DNA from: Pseudomonadales bacterium | Lineage (GTDB): Bacteria > Pseudomonadota > Gammaproteobacteria > Pseudomonadales > Alcanivoracaceae | Assembly (NCBI GenBank): GCA_022360555.1 | Contig: JAKSCQ010000103.1 | Location: 1-57,515 of the forward strand | Direction of reading: 5' to 3' | Length of the DNA stretch: 57,515 bases | In this document: piece by piece, positions 16,256 to 25,152 of the stretch | Layout of the letters: each line of letters opens with the position of its first letter | Numbering within the stretch: position 1 is the first letter of the stretch | Made by a program: the position numbers and the translations under genes | The notes under the pieces: model-generated | Database searches by the model: none | Told to the model about the DNA's origin: nothing | The model's input: the letters and a program-made list of their open reading frames with translations, nothing else

Positions 16256-17481
16256 TGTCTCCCTGGCAGCGGCTGGACCTGGCCCCCACCGACGATGTCC
16301 GCGCCATCAAGAAAGCCTATGCCCGGCTGCTGAAACAGCATCGCCCGGATCAGGATGCGGACGCCTTTCAGCAACTGCACCAGGCCTACAAGACAGCGCT
16401 GCGGCTGGCCGAACAGCAACCCCCGGCCACACCGGCATGGCCCGACGGCGGGGACGCCGACGCCCGGGAATCACAACCGGGCCTGCCGGAGGCGGACGAG
16501 GCCCCGGAACAACTGGCCAACTGGTCCATCCGGCTCACCCCCGACGACACGCCCCCGGCGCCCCCCGCCGAGCCGCAGCGCACAGCGGATTATCAGCCCC
16601 TGTTCCAGCGCTGCCGTGACCTGCTGGCGGAACACCACGGAGCCCGACAGCCACAGTACTGGGAATTTCTGGCGCAAAGCCCGGAGCTGCTTGATGACAC
16701 CTTCCGTCAGCAACTGGGCCAGGCGCTGTTCGAGGAACTGGTCCGGCATCAGCGCGATGTGGCGCAATGGCGCAGCAACCTGACAGCGGTGGAACCGGTG
16801 GTGCTGAATTATCTGAACCGGTTGTTTGCCTGGGATGCCCACCCGCAAGATCTGATGGACGGCCCGGATACCGCCATCCGTGAAAACCTGTTCGAGATGA
16901 TCGAACAGGAGCTGGCTCAGCCGCCAGTGGAGCAGGGCCTGCGCGGCAGCAAGAAGCTGATCCGCCAGCGGCCTGCAAAACCGCAAGAGTCGCTGAACTT
17001 CTATTACTTCGGCAGCATGCTGCACCGTTGCATTGCCCTGGCCATCGACCTGTTTGCCATCGCCGCGCCGGTGGACGCCCTGCTGAAATGGCCCTGGCTC
17101 AGCGCTCAACTGGACCCGGCCCGGCTGGGTGACACGCGCCTGCTCATCAGCTTTGCCCTGTACATCCTGATCGCCTCGCTACTGGAACATTCCCGCTGGC
17201 AAAGCACACCGGGCAAATGGGTACTGGGGCTGCGGGTGACTGACACCAACATGCAACCCATGCAGTGGTGCCATACCCTGATGCGGGCCGGCTGCATGGT
17301 GGGGGTGCTGGCCTTGATAGTGAGTAACAGCTACCTGGATGTGCGGGGTGGGCTGCTGTTCGTCCTGTTGTTCGTGATTAACTGCTGGATGAACGGCAAC
17401 CTGATTCAGGATCGCATCAGCCGCACCCATGTCATCAATCTGCGCCTGAGTCGCAGACGTCACCGGCAGGCCGTGGCATGA
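16255..17481 (+). CDS. J-domain/RDD-domain membrane protein, HscC partner 1
   Basis: 408 residues. Residues 1-50 are a J-domain with helix II (VRAIKKAYARLLKQH), but the HPD signature reads HRPD, so Arg stands at the position of His. A Pro-rich linker (about 50-105) and a helical middle region follow. From about 240 an RDD-family membrane domain with three or four helices begins at MLHRCIALAIDLFAI and carries the RDD hallmark TPGKWVLGLRVTD. The layout recalls E. coli DjlB/DjlC, the J-proteins of HscC; these may also deviate at HPD, from memory. It is probably anchored in the inner membrane, recruiting HscC to membrane substrates. Confidence 0.82.
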   Translation: MSPWQRLDLAPTDDVRAIKKAYARLLKQHRPDQDADAFQQLHQAYKTALRLAEQQPPATPAWPDGGDADARESQPGLPEADEAPEQLANWSIRLTPDDTPPAPPAEPQRTADYQPLFQRCRDLLAEHHGARQPQYWEFLAQSPELLDDTFRQQLGQALFEELVRHQRDVAQWRSNLTAVEPVVLNYLNRLFAWDAHPQDLMDGPDTAIRENLFEMIEQELAQPPVEQGLRGSKKLIRQRPAKPQESLNFYYFGSMLHRCIALAIDLFAIAAPVDALLKWPWLSAQLDPARLGDTRLLISFALYILIASLLEHSRWQSTPGKWVLGLRVTDTNMQPMQWCHTLMRAGCMVGVLALIVSNSYLDVRGGLLFVLLFVINCWMNGNLIQDRISRTHVINLRLSRRRHRQAVA

Positions 17482-18719
17482 CCCCCTGGACCCTGCTGCA
17501 GATCGACCCCACCGATGACAGCCGCGCCATCAAGCGCGCCTATGCCAAGCAGCTCAAACAACACCGGCCCGACCAGGACCCGCAAGGCTTTCAGCGTCTG
17601 CACCAGGCCTACAAGCAGGCCATGGCCATGGCCGAGCGGGAACAACAGGATCCGCCGGTGTCTTCTTTCGTTTCACAAAGCCTGCCGGAAACAGAGCCGC
17701 CGCCCGCGCCAAACGACGATGTAGACACGGATTTCCTGCGCGACGCCGAGAACAATCCACCGCCCCCCAGTCACGATGCGTTCGTCATGGAGGCGGCGGA
17801 AACCGAAAGCCCGCCACAGCCGCCCCCTCGCGAAATCCATCGGGTGGAACCCTTACAGGAAGAGGCACCAGCGGCAGACGACCCGGAGCAGGTAAAGGCC
17901 GAATTGCTGGCACAGTGCGCCCATACCCTGTCGCAATCCGCCGCCCTGTCGCGGCCACAGCACTGGCAATTTCTGGTGGCCAATCCGCTGATTCTGGAAA
18001 CCGCCTTCAACCGCGCGCTGGGCCAGGCGGTTTTCCGCCTGATCGTGGACCGGCAGCGGCCGGGCTGGGCGGTGCCGCAACGCCAGGTGCTGGCCTATCT
18101 CAATGACCTGTTTCACTGGACCGGGCAACGCCGGGAATTGCTGGCCAGCGTGGGCGAGGACAACGGCCAGTGGCTGTTTGACCTGCTGGACGCCGCACCC
18201 AGCCAGGAGCCCAGGCTGGCCGCCGTGCGTGGTGGCCAGGCCGTGACCCCAACCCCACAGCCGTCGGACCCGCAGGCTCCGGCATCATCATGGGTTTATG
18301 CCGGTTATGGCTGGCGTGCCCTGTGCGTGCTGATGGACCTGCTGTTTGTCATGTTCGCGATCTCACTGCTGGTGATCGGCCCCCTGAAGATGATCAGCGG
18401 CGAAGCGGCGGTACCCTCCGGGCTGTGGCTGACCCTGGGCAGCCTGGTGGCCTACCTGCTCATGGCCCTGGTGCTGGAATGCACGCCCCTGCAGGCCACC
18501 CCGGCCAAGTACCTGCTGGGTTTTCGGGTGGTGAACAAGAACGGTCAGCGCCTGCATCCGCTGCACAATCTGTGGCGAATAACAGCGCTGTTGTTACTGG
18601 TGGGGTTGCTATGGAAGGTGATCTTTCTGATCAATGCCTTTATGGGCGGGCGGCTGCTGCATGACCGGCTCAGCCAGAGCTTCGTGATCCGGCCCAGCAG
18701 CGCCAGCGGCGGCGATTAA
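17478..18719 (+). CDS. J-domain/RDD-domain membrane protein, HscC partner 2
   Basis: 413 residues, a diverged tandem paralogue of the preceding gene, which it overlaps by four bases (ATGA). The J-domain is nearly the same (SRAIKRAYAKQLKQHRPDQD) with the same Arg for His change. The linker is longer and acidic/Pro-rich (about 55-140). The central helical region shares HWQFLVANPLILETAF-type sequence with its partner (YWEFLAQSPELLDDTF). The RDD membrane domain starts near 270 and carries ATPAKYLLGFRVV. Keeping two copies suggests a heterodimer or distinct substrates. The stop is followed by a strong hairpin. Confidence 0.82.
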   Translation: MTPWTLLQIDPTDDSRAIKRAYAKQLKQHRPDQDPQGFQRLHQAYKQAMAMAEREQQDPPVSSFVSQSLPETEPPPAPNDDVDTDFLRDAENNPPPPSHDAFVMEAAETESPPQPPPREIHRVEPLQEEAPAADDPEQVKAELLAQCAHTLSQSAALSRPQHWQFLVANPLILETAFNRALGQAVFRLIVDRQRPGWAVPQRQVLAYLNDLFHWTGQRRELLASVGEDNGQWLFDLLDAAPSQEPRLAAVRGGQAVTPTPQPSDPQAPASSWVYAGYGWRALCVLMDLLFVMFAISLLVIGPLKMISGEAAVPSGLWLTLGSLVAYLLMALVLECTPLQATPAKYLLGFRVVNKNGQRLHPLHNLWRITALLLLVGLLWKVIFLINAFMGGRLLHDRLSQSFVIRPSSASGGD

Positions 18720-18761
18720 GGCGCCTCCGAATAACTCCTTAACCGGCTACCCGATTCGATT

Positions 18762-18790
18762 CGTCATACCGGGGCAAGCCCGGTATGACG
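18762..18790. terminator. Hairpin after the hscC operon
   Basis: CGTCATACCGGG (18762-18773) pairs perfectly with CCCGGTATGACG (18779-18790) across GCAAG. It lies between converging genes (the hscC operon and the SPFH gene). The sequence is of a kind widely dispersed in proteobacterial genomes. The following bases (AGGTGTTCTTTC) are only moderately U-rich. Confidence 0.6.
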
Positions 18791-18827
18791 AGGTGTTCTT
18801 TCGTGTTCGGTAACCGTCCGGCAGGGT

Positions 18828-20180
18828 TTATTTCTTCACTTCCCGGTCATAGCTGAGCCGCTTGGCGGCATCCAGGGTCAGCATTTGCATGAAGGCCTTG
18901 GTCTCGGAATCCGAGCCGGTGGGGGTGCCATTACCGGCGCCACCAAAGACGTACTGGGGCACCTTGCGCTGGGCAAAGGCCTGGGCCCAGATTTTCTGGA
19001 TCTCGATTTCCGCTTCCAGCTTCTGCGCCAGGGCGTTATCCGCCTGCAGCACGGCCTTCTTCTGGTAGGCTTCGGCATCCGCCAGGGTGCGACGGGTTTC
19101 CGCTTCGATGCGGGCCTTCTCCAGCTGGATCTGCGCGGTCTGCTTTTCGATTTCCGATTGCTCTTTCTGTTTTTGCGCTTCGGTAATGGCCAGTTGCTTT
19201 TCGGTTTCCGCTTCGGTGGTTCGCTGGATCTGGTCCACCTTGGCCTTGGCCTGGCGCTCGGCCACTTCACGCTCACCCCGGGCGATGGCCAGCAACCGCT
19301 GCTCCTCTTCCTGCACCCGCTGCTCGCGCGCTATGGCCCGGTCGGCAGAGGCTTTCTGTTTGAGTTGCATGCGCTCCACGAAGCGCTGGTTCGGATCCAT
19401 CTGGGTCACGCGGGCTTCCACCACGGACACCCCGTAATCAATAAAGCGCTGGGATTTGCGTTTGGGCACACCGGTCTCATCCAGAATCTTGCGTACCACG
19501 AACACCACCTTGGAATCGTCACCGTAATCCTGCTGGTCGGTGCCCATGGCCACATTGGCGCTGCCCTTGATGTCCCCCACACGTTTTTCGCTGTATTCCT
19601 CACGGCGGACAATGTAGATGCCATTGATCATCTGGTTCTCGAATTCGGTGTTGAATTCGGTACGGCCACCCGAGTAGTACTCTTCGGCACTCATCAGTGA
19701 CGCATTGGCCTGCAGGGTTTCCTTGAAGGCGGGAATCAACGCGGTGCGCAGCAAGTTCTCCGGCGTGCGGTATTCGTGCGCCAGACGCAGGAAACTCTCC
19801 TGGTCGGTGGGAATGGTAAAGCGCACCGTAGCCTGGGCATTGGCGTCCACCTGGTCCAGGAACATGATGTTCTGGGGGGGCAGGGCGGCGGAGGTTTCCG
19901 AGCCCTCCACTTCCACATAATCCAGGGTTTCACTGCCACCGCGCACGGCCTGGACGGTCAGCGCCCGTTTCCAGGAATTCCAGCGACCAAAAAAGAAAAA
20001 CTGGTAGCCCACATCGCTAACCACTTTTTCCTGACCGGTGATGGTACGCACGTGATACACATAACCGGGCTCGGCATAAAAGATGGAGTTGTTGGCCACC
20101 ACCAGCAGTACCAGTGCACCGACCACCGCACCCACAATTCCCCGAACGGGCAGGCTGCCCTTGAGCTTGTCCTTCAGCAT
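18828..20180 (-). CDS. SPFH/Band 7 membrane scaffold protein
   Basis: 450 residues. An N-terminal TM helix (about 14-32, VRGIVGAVVGALVLLVV) precedes an SPFH domain (about 35-260). A long coiled coil rich in Glu, Lys, Gln and Ala follows (about 275-400; ERQAKAKVDQIQ, EKQLAITEAQKQKEQ). The C-terminal tail is Gly/Thr-rich. The family includes HflK/C, QmcA and flotillin-type proteins that form oligomeric rings in membrane microdomains and control proteases. No NfeD or protease gene is adjacent, so the partner is unknown. GGGGGACAAG precedes the ATG at 20180. Confidence 0.85.
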   Translation of the reverse strand: MLKDKLKGSLPVRGIVGAVVGALVLLVVANNSIFYAEPGYVYHVRTITGQEKVVSDVGYQFFFFGRWNSWKRALTVQAVRGGSETLDYVEVEGSETSAALPPQNIMFLDQVDANAQATVRFTIPTDQESFLRLAHEYRTPENLLRTALIPAFKETLQANASLMSAEEYYSGGRTEFNTEFENQMINGIYIVRREEYSEKRVGDIKGSANVAMGTDQQDYGDDSKVVFVVRKILDETGVPKRKSQRFIDYGVSVVEARVTQMDPNQRFVERMQLKQKASADRAIAREQRVQEEEQRLLAIARGEREVAERQAKAKVDQIQRTTEAETEKQLAITEAQKQKEQSEIEKQTAQIQLEKARIEAETRRTLADAEAYQKKAVLQADNALAQKLEAEIEIQKIWAQAFAQRKVPQYVFGGAGNGTPTGSDSETKAFMQMLTLDAAKRLSYDREVKK

Positions 20181-20308
20181 CTTGTCCCCCAGACAGTTTT
20201 TGGAAAAGGGAATATTCTAGGGCGTGGTCCGGGAAAGGATAGTGGGCAATGTCTTACATTTGGGGGACAAGCGGAAACCTTCCAGCTCCGGCGGCGTGAT
20301 TGCAAGAA

Positions 20309-20398
20309 AGTTACGAGTACCGAGTTGCGAGTTTCGAAAACCCGTCCTTCCCGAGCGAGGTTTTGCTTTTCGCAACTCGCTTATCGGTACTCGAAACT
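20309..20398. repeat. Inverted word-repeat (GAGTACCGA / TCGGTACTC)
   Basis: A 90-base element whose left part (GAGTACCGAGTTGCGAGTTTC) is mirrored by a right part reading CGCAACTCGCTTATCGGTACTC. Arms are built from GAGTT/AACTC words and pair imperfectly. It lies between the SPFH gene and the cytochrome b561 gene, 4 bases beyond the latter's stop. A shorter relative is at 21051. Confidence 0.6.
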
Positions 20399-20402
20399 GA
20401 AG

Positions 20403-20936
20403 CTATTCCCCCCACATACGAGGGATGATATCCACTTGCCCCGACTGTTTGCGGTGCCAGAAGGCCATGGCGATATGACCGATGATCATGGCCAGCAGCA
20501 ACCAGCCCAGCAGGCCGTGCAGGGCATTGCCCGGTTCCACCATCCAGGCGATTTCGTCGCCTTCAAAGCCGGGTAACAGGGGCAGGCCGAAGGGGCTGAA
20601 TTCACGGCCGGAGCCATACTGGCGCAGCAGGCCCAGGGCCGGTACCAGGAACAACACGCCATACAGACCCAGATGGCCCAACTTGGCCAACAGATTCACG
20701 GATGGGGGGCGGCGGGCCAGGTTTACCGCGGCCCAGCCCAGGCGAATGACGATCAGGATCAGCAGCAGAAACCCCAGTGGCTTGTGGGTGGGCCAGAAGA
20801 AGGCTTCGAAGGCACTATCTTCGAACCCGAAATGGGCCAGGGCAGAGAGGAACTGCCAGAGAATCAACAACGCCATACTCCAGTGCAGCAGGCGAGTGAT
20901 GGTGCCATAGCGGGACGTGTTGTCTGCCATTGCCAT
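20403..20936 (-). CDS. Cytochrome b561
   Basis: A 177-residue inner-membrane dihaem b cytochrome with four TM helices. Likely haem ligands are H18 (RLLHW), H51 (PTHKPLG), one His in the third to fourth helix region (NALHGLLGW) and one in IIGHIAMAFWH. Such proteins transfer electrons between quinones and periplasmic acceptors, for example superoxide (CybB). GGAG eight bases before the ATG at 20936 supports that start; a second ATG two codons on is less well spaced. It is a stand-alone gene between two inverted repeats. Confidence 0.88.
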   Translation of the reverse strand: MAMADNTSRYGTITRLLHWSMALLILWQFLSALAHFGFEDSAFEAFFWPTHKPLGFLLLILIVIRLGWAAVNLARRPPSVNLLAKLGHLGLYGVLFLVPALGLLRQYGSGREFSPFGLPLLPGFEGDEIAWMVEPGNALHGLLGWLLLAMIIGHIAMAFWHRKQSGQVDIIPRMWGE

Positions 20937-21050
20937 GAGGTGACGCTCCTTGAGGTGGCGGGTTAGCTACCGGGAAACTCCTGTTATAAAGAACCGGATT
21001 GTCACGATGATGGCAAGGAAGTGTGCAGAAAATATGGAAACAGGAAGTAG

Positions 21051-21116
21051 CGAGAAACGAGGTACGAGTTTCGAAAACCAGAAAGGCCAGGAAACTCATA
21101 CCTCACGTCTCGTTCA
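21051..21116. repeat. Inverted word-repeat touching the DUF445 stop codon
   Basis: GAGGTACGAGTTTC on the left is mirrored by GAAACTCATACCTC on the right with one mismatch, within a 66-base element that also contains AAACGAG/CTCGTT words. The right arm ends on the stop codon of the DUF445 gene. It may act as terminator of that gene pair and is a relative of the element at 20309. Confidence 0.55.
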
Positions 21117-22370
21117 CCCCACGGGTACCGCAAAGTGAAGCATTACATGCACCTGCAGCTCCCCCACCAGGAAGCCCAGTAGCGCCCCCACGGTGATGAG
21201 AATCCACTCATCCTGCTGGAAGGCGGGCCTGAGCAGCCCTTCGAATTCTTCCTCAGTGAGTTCCTGCATCTTTTGCACCAGCAGGTTTTTCAGATCCATG
21301 GCTTCCTCGGCATAGGCTTCCATGTGGCTGAGGGTTTCCGGCAGGTGTTCCATGACCTTGTCCGCCACGGAGCGTTTCATTTCCTGGTACTTGGTGCTGC
21401 CCACGGCGAACACCACCAGTGGCTTGGCCAGGCCGGCCTGTTCGTCCAGGGTTCGCTGCACCTGTTTCTGCACCAGGCCGAACAGGCGGTCGGACAGCGG
21501 GCCCTTGAGGATGGCTTCGATCACCGCCGCCGGGGTGACGATCTCGCTGGCCACCAGTTCCCCGTACCGGGCTGCCACCTGCTTGCGACGTTTCAGGAAC
21601 AACCCCTGCCACTCGAACAGTCCCAGATAGCGTACCGGCTGCTTGGGATTGAAGATCATCTTCAGCGCCAGCCAGTCGGTGAACCAACCGGTGAACAGAC
21701 CGAACAGCGGGATCACCCAGATGTTGTGGGTAAAGGCCCAGACCACGGCCTGGACGATACCGATGGCAAAGCCGAACCAGATGCCGGAATTGCGGATGAA
21801 TTTGAACTCCGCATGGCCGGCTTCCAGGAAGACGCGGTTGAGCAGCTCCTTGTCGCGCACCAGGGCATTGATCACCAGGTCCTTGAGGTCGAACACCCGG
21901 GTGATGTTGCTTTTGATGTCCTCCATGATCTGTTCGACCATGTGCGGCGCTTCGTTCTGGATGCGCTGGATTACCAGCCGCTTCACCGATTCCGGTGCGG
22001 ATTCCCACAGGCCGGGCTGGTATTCCGCCGCCACTTCCCGGGTGATGTCTTCCACGGAACGGATCAGCGGATCGCGGATTTCCTCGGCCACTCGGTGCGG
22101 GTCCAGCTTGTTGAACACATCTTCGGGCTTGAGCAGCCGTTCCATCATCAGGTCGCAGGCGATACTGGCCATGGTGGCGGCCTTGCTCGGTACAATGCCC
22201 TGCCAACCGAGGAAGGGCCGGATGCCGACAAAATTGAGCGGCTTGAACATCATCTTGATGGCCACCACCTTGGTGCCATAACCAATGGCCGCTGCTACAA
22301 AGGGCATGGAGAGGTAAAGCAGCCAGTTGGCCTGCAGGTCCGCCAGAATCAGATCGATATCGGTAATCAC
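21114..22370 (-). CDS. DUF445 family membrane protein
   Basis: 418 residues. There is a TM helix near 15-32, then a long amphipathic helical region, TM helices near 195-215 and 220-240 (GIWFGFAIGIVQAVVWAF, IPLFGLFTGWFTDWLALKMI), further helices, and a C-terminal TM (ILITVGALLGFLVGEL). The repeated motif GYGTKVVAIKMMFKP / GWFTDWLALKMIFNP is the hallmark of DUF445 (YheB-like). The function is unknown; membrane remodelling has been suggested because of the apolipoprotein-like helices. It lies 3 bases after the DUF4393-like gene and is surely co-transcribed with it. Confidence 0.87.
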   Translation of the reverse strand: MITDIDLILADLQANWLLYLSMPFVAAAIGYGTKVVAIKMMFKPLNFVGIRPFLGWQGIVPSKAATMASIACDLMMERLLKPEDVFNKLDPHRVAEEIRDPLIRSVEDITREVAAEYQPGLWESAPESVKRLVIQRIQNEAPHMVEQIMEDIKSNITRVFDLKDLVINALVRDKELLNRVFLEAGHAEFKFIRNSGIWFGFAIGIVQAVVWAFTHNIWVIPLFGLFTGWFTDWLALKMIFNPKQPVRYLGLFEWQGLFLKRRKQVAARYGELVASEIVTPAAVIEAILKGPLSDRLFGLVQKQVQRTLDEQAGLAKPLVVFAVGSTKYQEMKRSVADKVMEHLPETLSHMEAYAEEAMDLKNLLVQKMQELTEEEFEGLLRPAFQQDEWILITVGALLGFLVGELQVHVMLHFAVPVG

Positions 22371-22373
22371 GGT

Positions 22374-23033
22374 CTACTCCTCTATCGCCGCTTCATCACT
22401 CATCAACGCCCACAACTGTGTCCCCACCGGGCTGATGCGCAGGGTTTCCCGCCGGGTTTTCAGTTTTGGTACCGGGTTTTTCAGCGCAGCTTGCGCCTTG
22501 CGGTAGTCACTGTCGCCTTCCAGCAGTTCGTAGTCGGTACGCAGGGATTCGGTGAAGGCCGTGGCGATCACCAGGCCACGGGCGAACAGGCGGGCCAGGT
22601 AGAAGGCAATCACTTCGTTGCATTGCACCCCGGCGGCGCGGCCCACATTGGAATGGCGGTGCAGCACCTCCCCTCGGGAAAACCGCCCGCCGCTGTAGAC
22701 GGTGAGCAGGGGAAAGGCGCTGCCATCGGAGAGCGCGGCAAAGATACGCGCTTCATCGGCGGTCATGCCTGCCAGCAACTGGTGGACCAGCATCAGCCGG
22801 GCCTGGTCCGGGTTCTGTGCCATGGACACGTCCAGCAACTGGTGCAGGCTGTCCGGCTCACCCTCCAGCTCGCCGGGGTGGCTCAGGGCATCCAGGCGCT
22901 GCTTCAGATTATGCAACACCTCGTTCTCGACCTGATGAAACCGCTCGTCCACCCGCTGGACCGGTGGCAATTGCAGCAGTAACTGCTGGAGTCGCGCCCG
23001 CAGACCGGCGGGCGAGGAAGAAGAATCCGACAC
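22374..23033 (-). CDS. DUF4393/Abi-alpha-like protein
   Basis: 219 residues starting at a GTG (GGGAT upstream). It is soluble and helical. The central segment (ADEARIFAALSDG, then FPLLTVYSGG and SNVGRAAGVQ, ending FARGLV) matches my memory of the Abi-alpha (DUF4393) pattern of winged-helix-like proteins. Some members were named from a phage abortive-infection context, but most are uncharacterised. No toxin, nuclease or other defence gene is adjacent, so a defence role is not supported. It is the promoter-proximal gene of a two-gene operon with DUF445. Confidence 0.7.
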   Translation of the reverse strand: MSDSSSSPAGLRARLQQLLLQLPPVQRVDERFHQVENEVLHNLKQRLDALSHPGELEGEPDSLHQLLDVSMAQNPDQARLMLVHQLLAGMTADEARIFAALSDGSAFPLLTVYSGGRFSRGEVLHRHSNVGRAAGVQCNEVIAFYLARLFARGLVIATAFTESLRTDYELLEGDSDYRKAQAALKNPVPKLKTRRETLRISPVGTQLWALMSDEAAIEE

Positions 23034-23239
23034 GTTTTATCCCTGTTGTTATTGTGGTTCCGGGTCCGGTTGTTTCGCCTCTCGCCGCCATGGATAGATA
23101 CCCGGGCGGGACGTGGCGCTGTCTCCATGACTAAACATGGACCGCTTTATTATTGAGTGTCCGGTCTTTTTGGCAATCTGCAAGTTACGGAGCGTATGGA
23201 TTACGCAACCCGTTGCCACGGAATGATTGTTCCGCTACA

Positions 23240-25111
23240 TCAGGGGCGCTCACGCATGGCCAGTACCCGGTTGCGCAGATCCTCGGCGTTCACCGCCTCC
23301 GGGGCCACTGGCCGCCCCACGGACAGTTTTATTCGCGACCAGAAACGCCGTGGCAAACGCGTCAGCGCCTTGCCCCCCTTGTGACTGAAGAAACTGCCCC
23401 AGAGACCGGACAACGCCATGGGAATAACCGGTACGGGCGTCTCACCAATAATCTTTTCCACCCCGGCACGGAACACATCCACCTCGCCGTCGCTGGTAAG
23501 TTTGCCTTCCGGGAAGATACATACCACCTCGCCAGCAGCCAGTTCCTCGCGGATCCGGACGAAAGCCCGGTCGTAGATTTCCGGGTTGCGGGTGCGCGAA
23601 TCGATGGGGATGGTCTTGCCGGTACGGAAGATGTAGTTGAGCAGCGGCATGTCGTAGATCGGCTTGAACATGACAAAGCGCACCGGCCGCCGAATGGCAC
23701 CGGCCAACAGCAGCGCATCCACATAGCTCACGTGGTTGCACACCAGGACGCAGGGCCCCTCATCGGGAATGTTGTCCATGCCTTCATGCTTCACCCGGTA
23801 CATGGTGTGGGTGAGCATCCACACCAGCAGGCGGATCAGGAACTCCGGCACCACGGTATAGATGTAGCTGGCCACCACCACATTGGCCAGCGCCAGCACC
23901 AGGAAGAATTCCGGCACGGTGAGTTCCAGCACCCCCACCAGTACGATGCCCGCCACGGCGGACCCCACCATCAGCAGGGCATTGAGAATATTGTTGGCGG
24001 CAATGATACGCGACAGGTGTTTGGGGTTGGCGCGATGCTGGATAAAGGCAAACAGCGGCACAATATAGAAACCACCGAATACCCCGATGCCAAGCAGATC
24101 CAGCAGCACCCGGTAACCGCCCGCCTGTTGCAGGAAGCCGGCTATGTCCACCTGGCCATTGCCTTCCAGCCCCGCATAGGAAAAGAACAGGTCCACGCCG
24201 AACAGGCTCAGGCCGATGGAGCCCAGTGGCACCAGCCCCAGTTCTACCCGTTTGCCGGACAGTTTTTCACACAGGAAGGAGCCCAGGCCGATACCAATGG
24301 AAAAGGTGCCCAGCAGCACTGCGTAGAGCCCGTCGGTGCCCAGCAGGTAGTCATCCACATAAACCTTGAGCTGGGTGGTATAGGCCGCGCCCAGGAACCA
24401 GAACCAGGAAATACCCAGCACACACATCCACACGGATTTCACTTCGCGGGCATAGCCGACGATACGCCAGGTTTCCTTCCACAGGTTCCAGTTCAGTTTC
24501 AGGCTGCCATCCGCTGCCGGTGCCGACGGAATTCCCCGGGCCGCCAGGTAGCCGAGCAGGGCCAGGCTCACCACGGCCGTGGCTACCACGCCATCGCCCA
24601 CCCCCTCCATATTCAGCAATACACCGGAAATGGAGCCGAGCAGAATGGCCAGGAAGGTTCCCATCTCCACCAGGGCGTTACCGGAAACCAGTTCTTTGTC
24701 ATTCAGGTGTTGGGGAATGATGGAGTACTTGATGGGGCCGAAGAAGGTGGACTGCAGCCCCATGCAGAACAGCACGCCAAGCAGGAAGTAGACCGCATCA
24801 AAGAAGAAGCCCACCGCCGCTGCGCTCATGATGCAGACCTCGGCAAACTTGATCTTGCGCACCAGGGAGGCCTTGTCGTACTTGTCCGCCACCTGGCCGG
24901 CCAGGGCCGAGAACAGGAAAAAGGGCAGAATGAACAGGGCCAGAGCCACATTGTTCAGGGTGTTCACACTGACGGCAGTGACCACCCCGGAGGCAATCAG
25001 CAGGATCAGCGCCTGGCGGAACACATTGTCGTTGAAGGCCCCGAGAAACTGGGTAAAGAAAAACGGCCCGAACCGCCGCGCCGCCAGTAATGAGAACAGC
25101 CCTTTTTTCAT
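23240..25111 (-). CDS. MFS transporter-PlsC acyltransferase fusion
   Basis: 623 residues. About 1-400 form a 12-helix MFS transporter close to LplT (FTQFLGAFNDNVFRQAL near residue 17), the lysophospholipid flippase. About 430-620 form a PlsC-type glycerophosphate acyltransferase with NHVSYVD (HX4D) and FPEGKLTSDG motifs. Larger homologues carry a third acyl-ACP synthetase domain (LplT-Aas fusions), which is missing here. The protein probably imports lysophospholipid and re-acylates it, with acyl donors supplied by another enzyme. The ATG at 25111 follows AAAGGAAAACC; an upstream in-frame ATG at 25171 falls inside the dyad element. Confidence 0.87.
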   Translation of the reverse strand: MKKGLFSLLAARRFGPFFFTQFLGAFNDNVFRQALILLIASGVVTAVSVNTLNNVALALFILPFFLFSALAGQVADKYDKASLVRKIKFAEVCIMSAAAVGFFFDAVYFLLGVLFCMGLQSTFFGPIKYSIIPQHLNDKELVSGNALVEMGTFLAILLGSISGVLLNMEGVGDGVVATAVVSLALLGYLAARGIPSAPAADGSLKLNWNLWKETWRIVGYAREVKSVWMCVLGISWFWFLGAAYTTQLKVYVDDYLLGTDGLYAVLLGTFSIGIGLGSFLCEKLSGKRVELGLVPLGSIGLSLFGVDLFFSYAGLEGNGQVDIAGFLQQAGGYRVLLDLLGIGVFGGFYIVPLFAFIQHRANPKHLSRIIAANNILNALLMVGSAVAGIVLVGVLELTVPEFFLVLALANVVVASYIYTVVPEFLIRLLVWMLTHTMYRVKHEGMDNIPDEGPCVLVCNHVSYVDALLLAGAIRRPVRFVMFKPIYDMPLLNYIFRTGKTIPIDSRTRNPEIYDRAFVRIREELAAGEVVCIFPEGKLTSDGEVDVFRAGVEKIIGETPVPVIPMALSGLWGSFFSHKGGKALTRLPRRFWSRIKLSVGRPVAPEAVNAEDLRNRVLAMRERP

Positions 25112-25152
25112 GGTTTTCCTTTTTTCATCCTTGGTTTGGGAGAGTGGCAAGC

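Noticed and set aside
22374-23033. Abortive-infection defence system from the Abi-alpha-like gene
   Set aside because: The name reflects only a few members of the family, and there is no toxin, nuclease or other defence partner next to it.
21273-25090. Long plus-strand frames (21273-22982 and 23153-25090) opposite DUF445, DUF4393-like and MFS-PlsC genes
   Set aside because: They are antisense to well-supported genes and rich in His/Gln/Gly as expected from reversed GC-rich codons.
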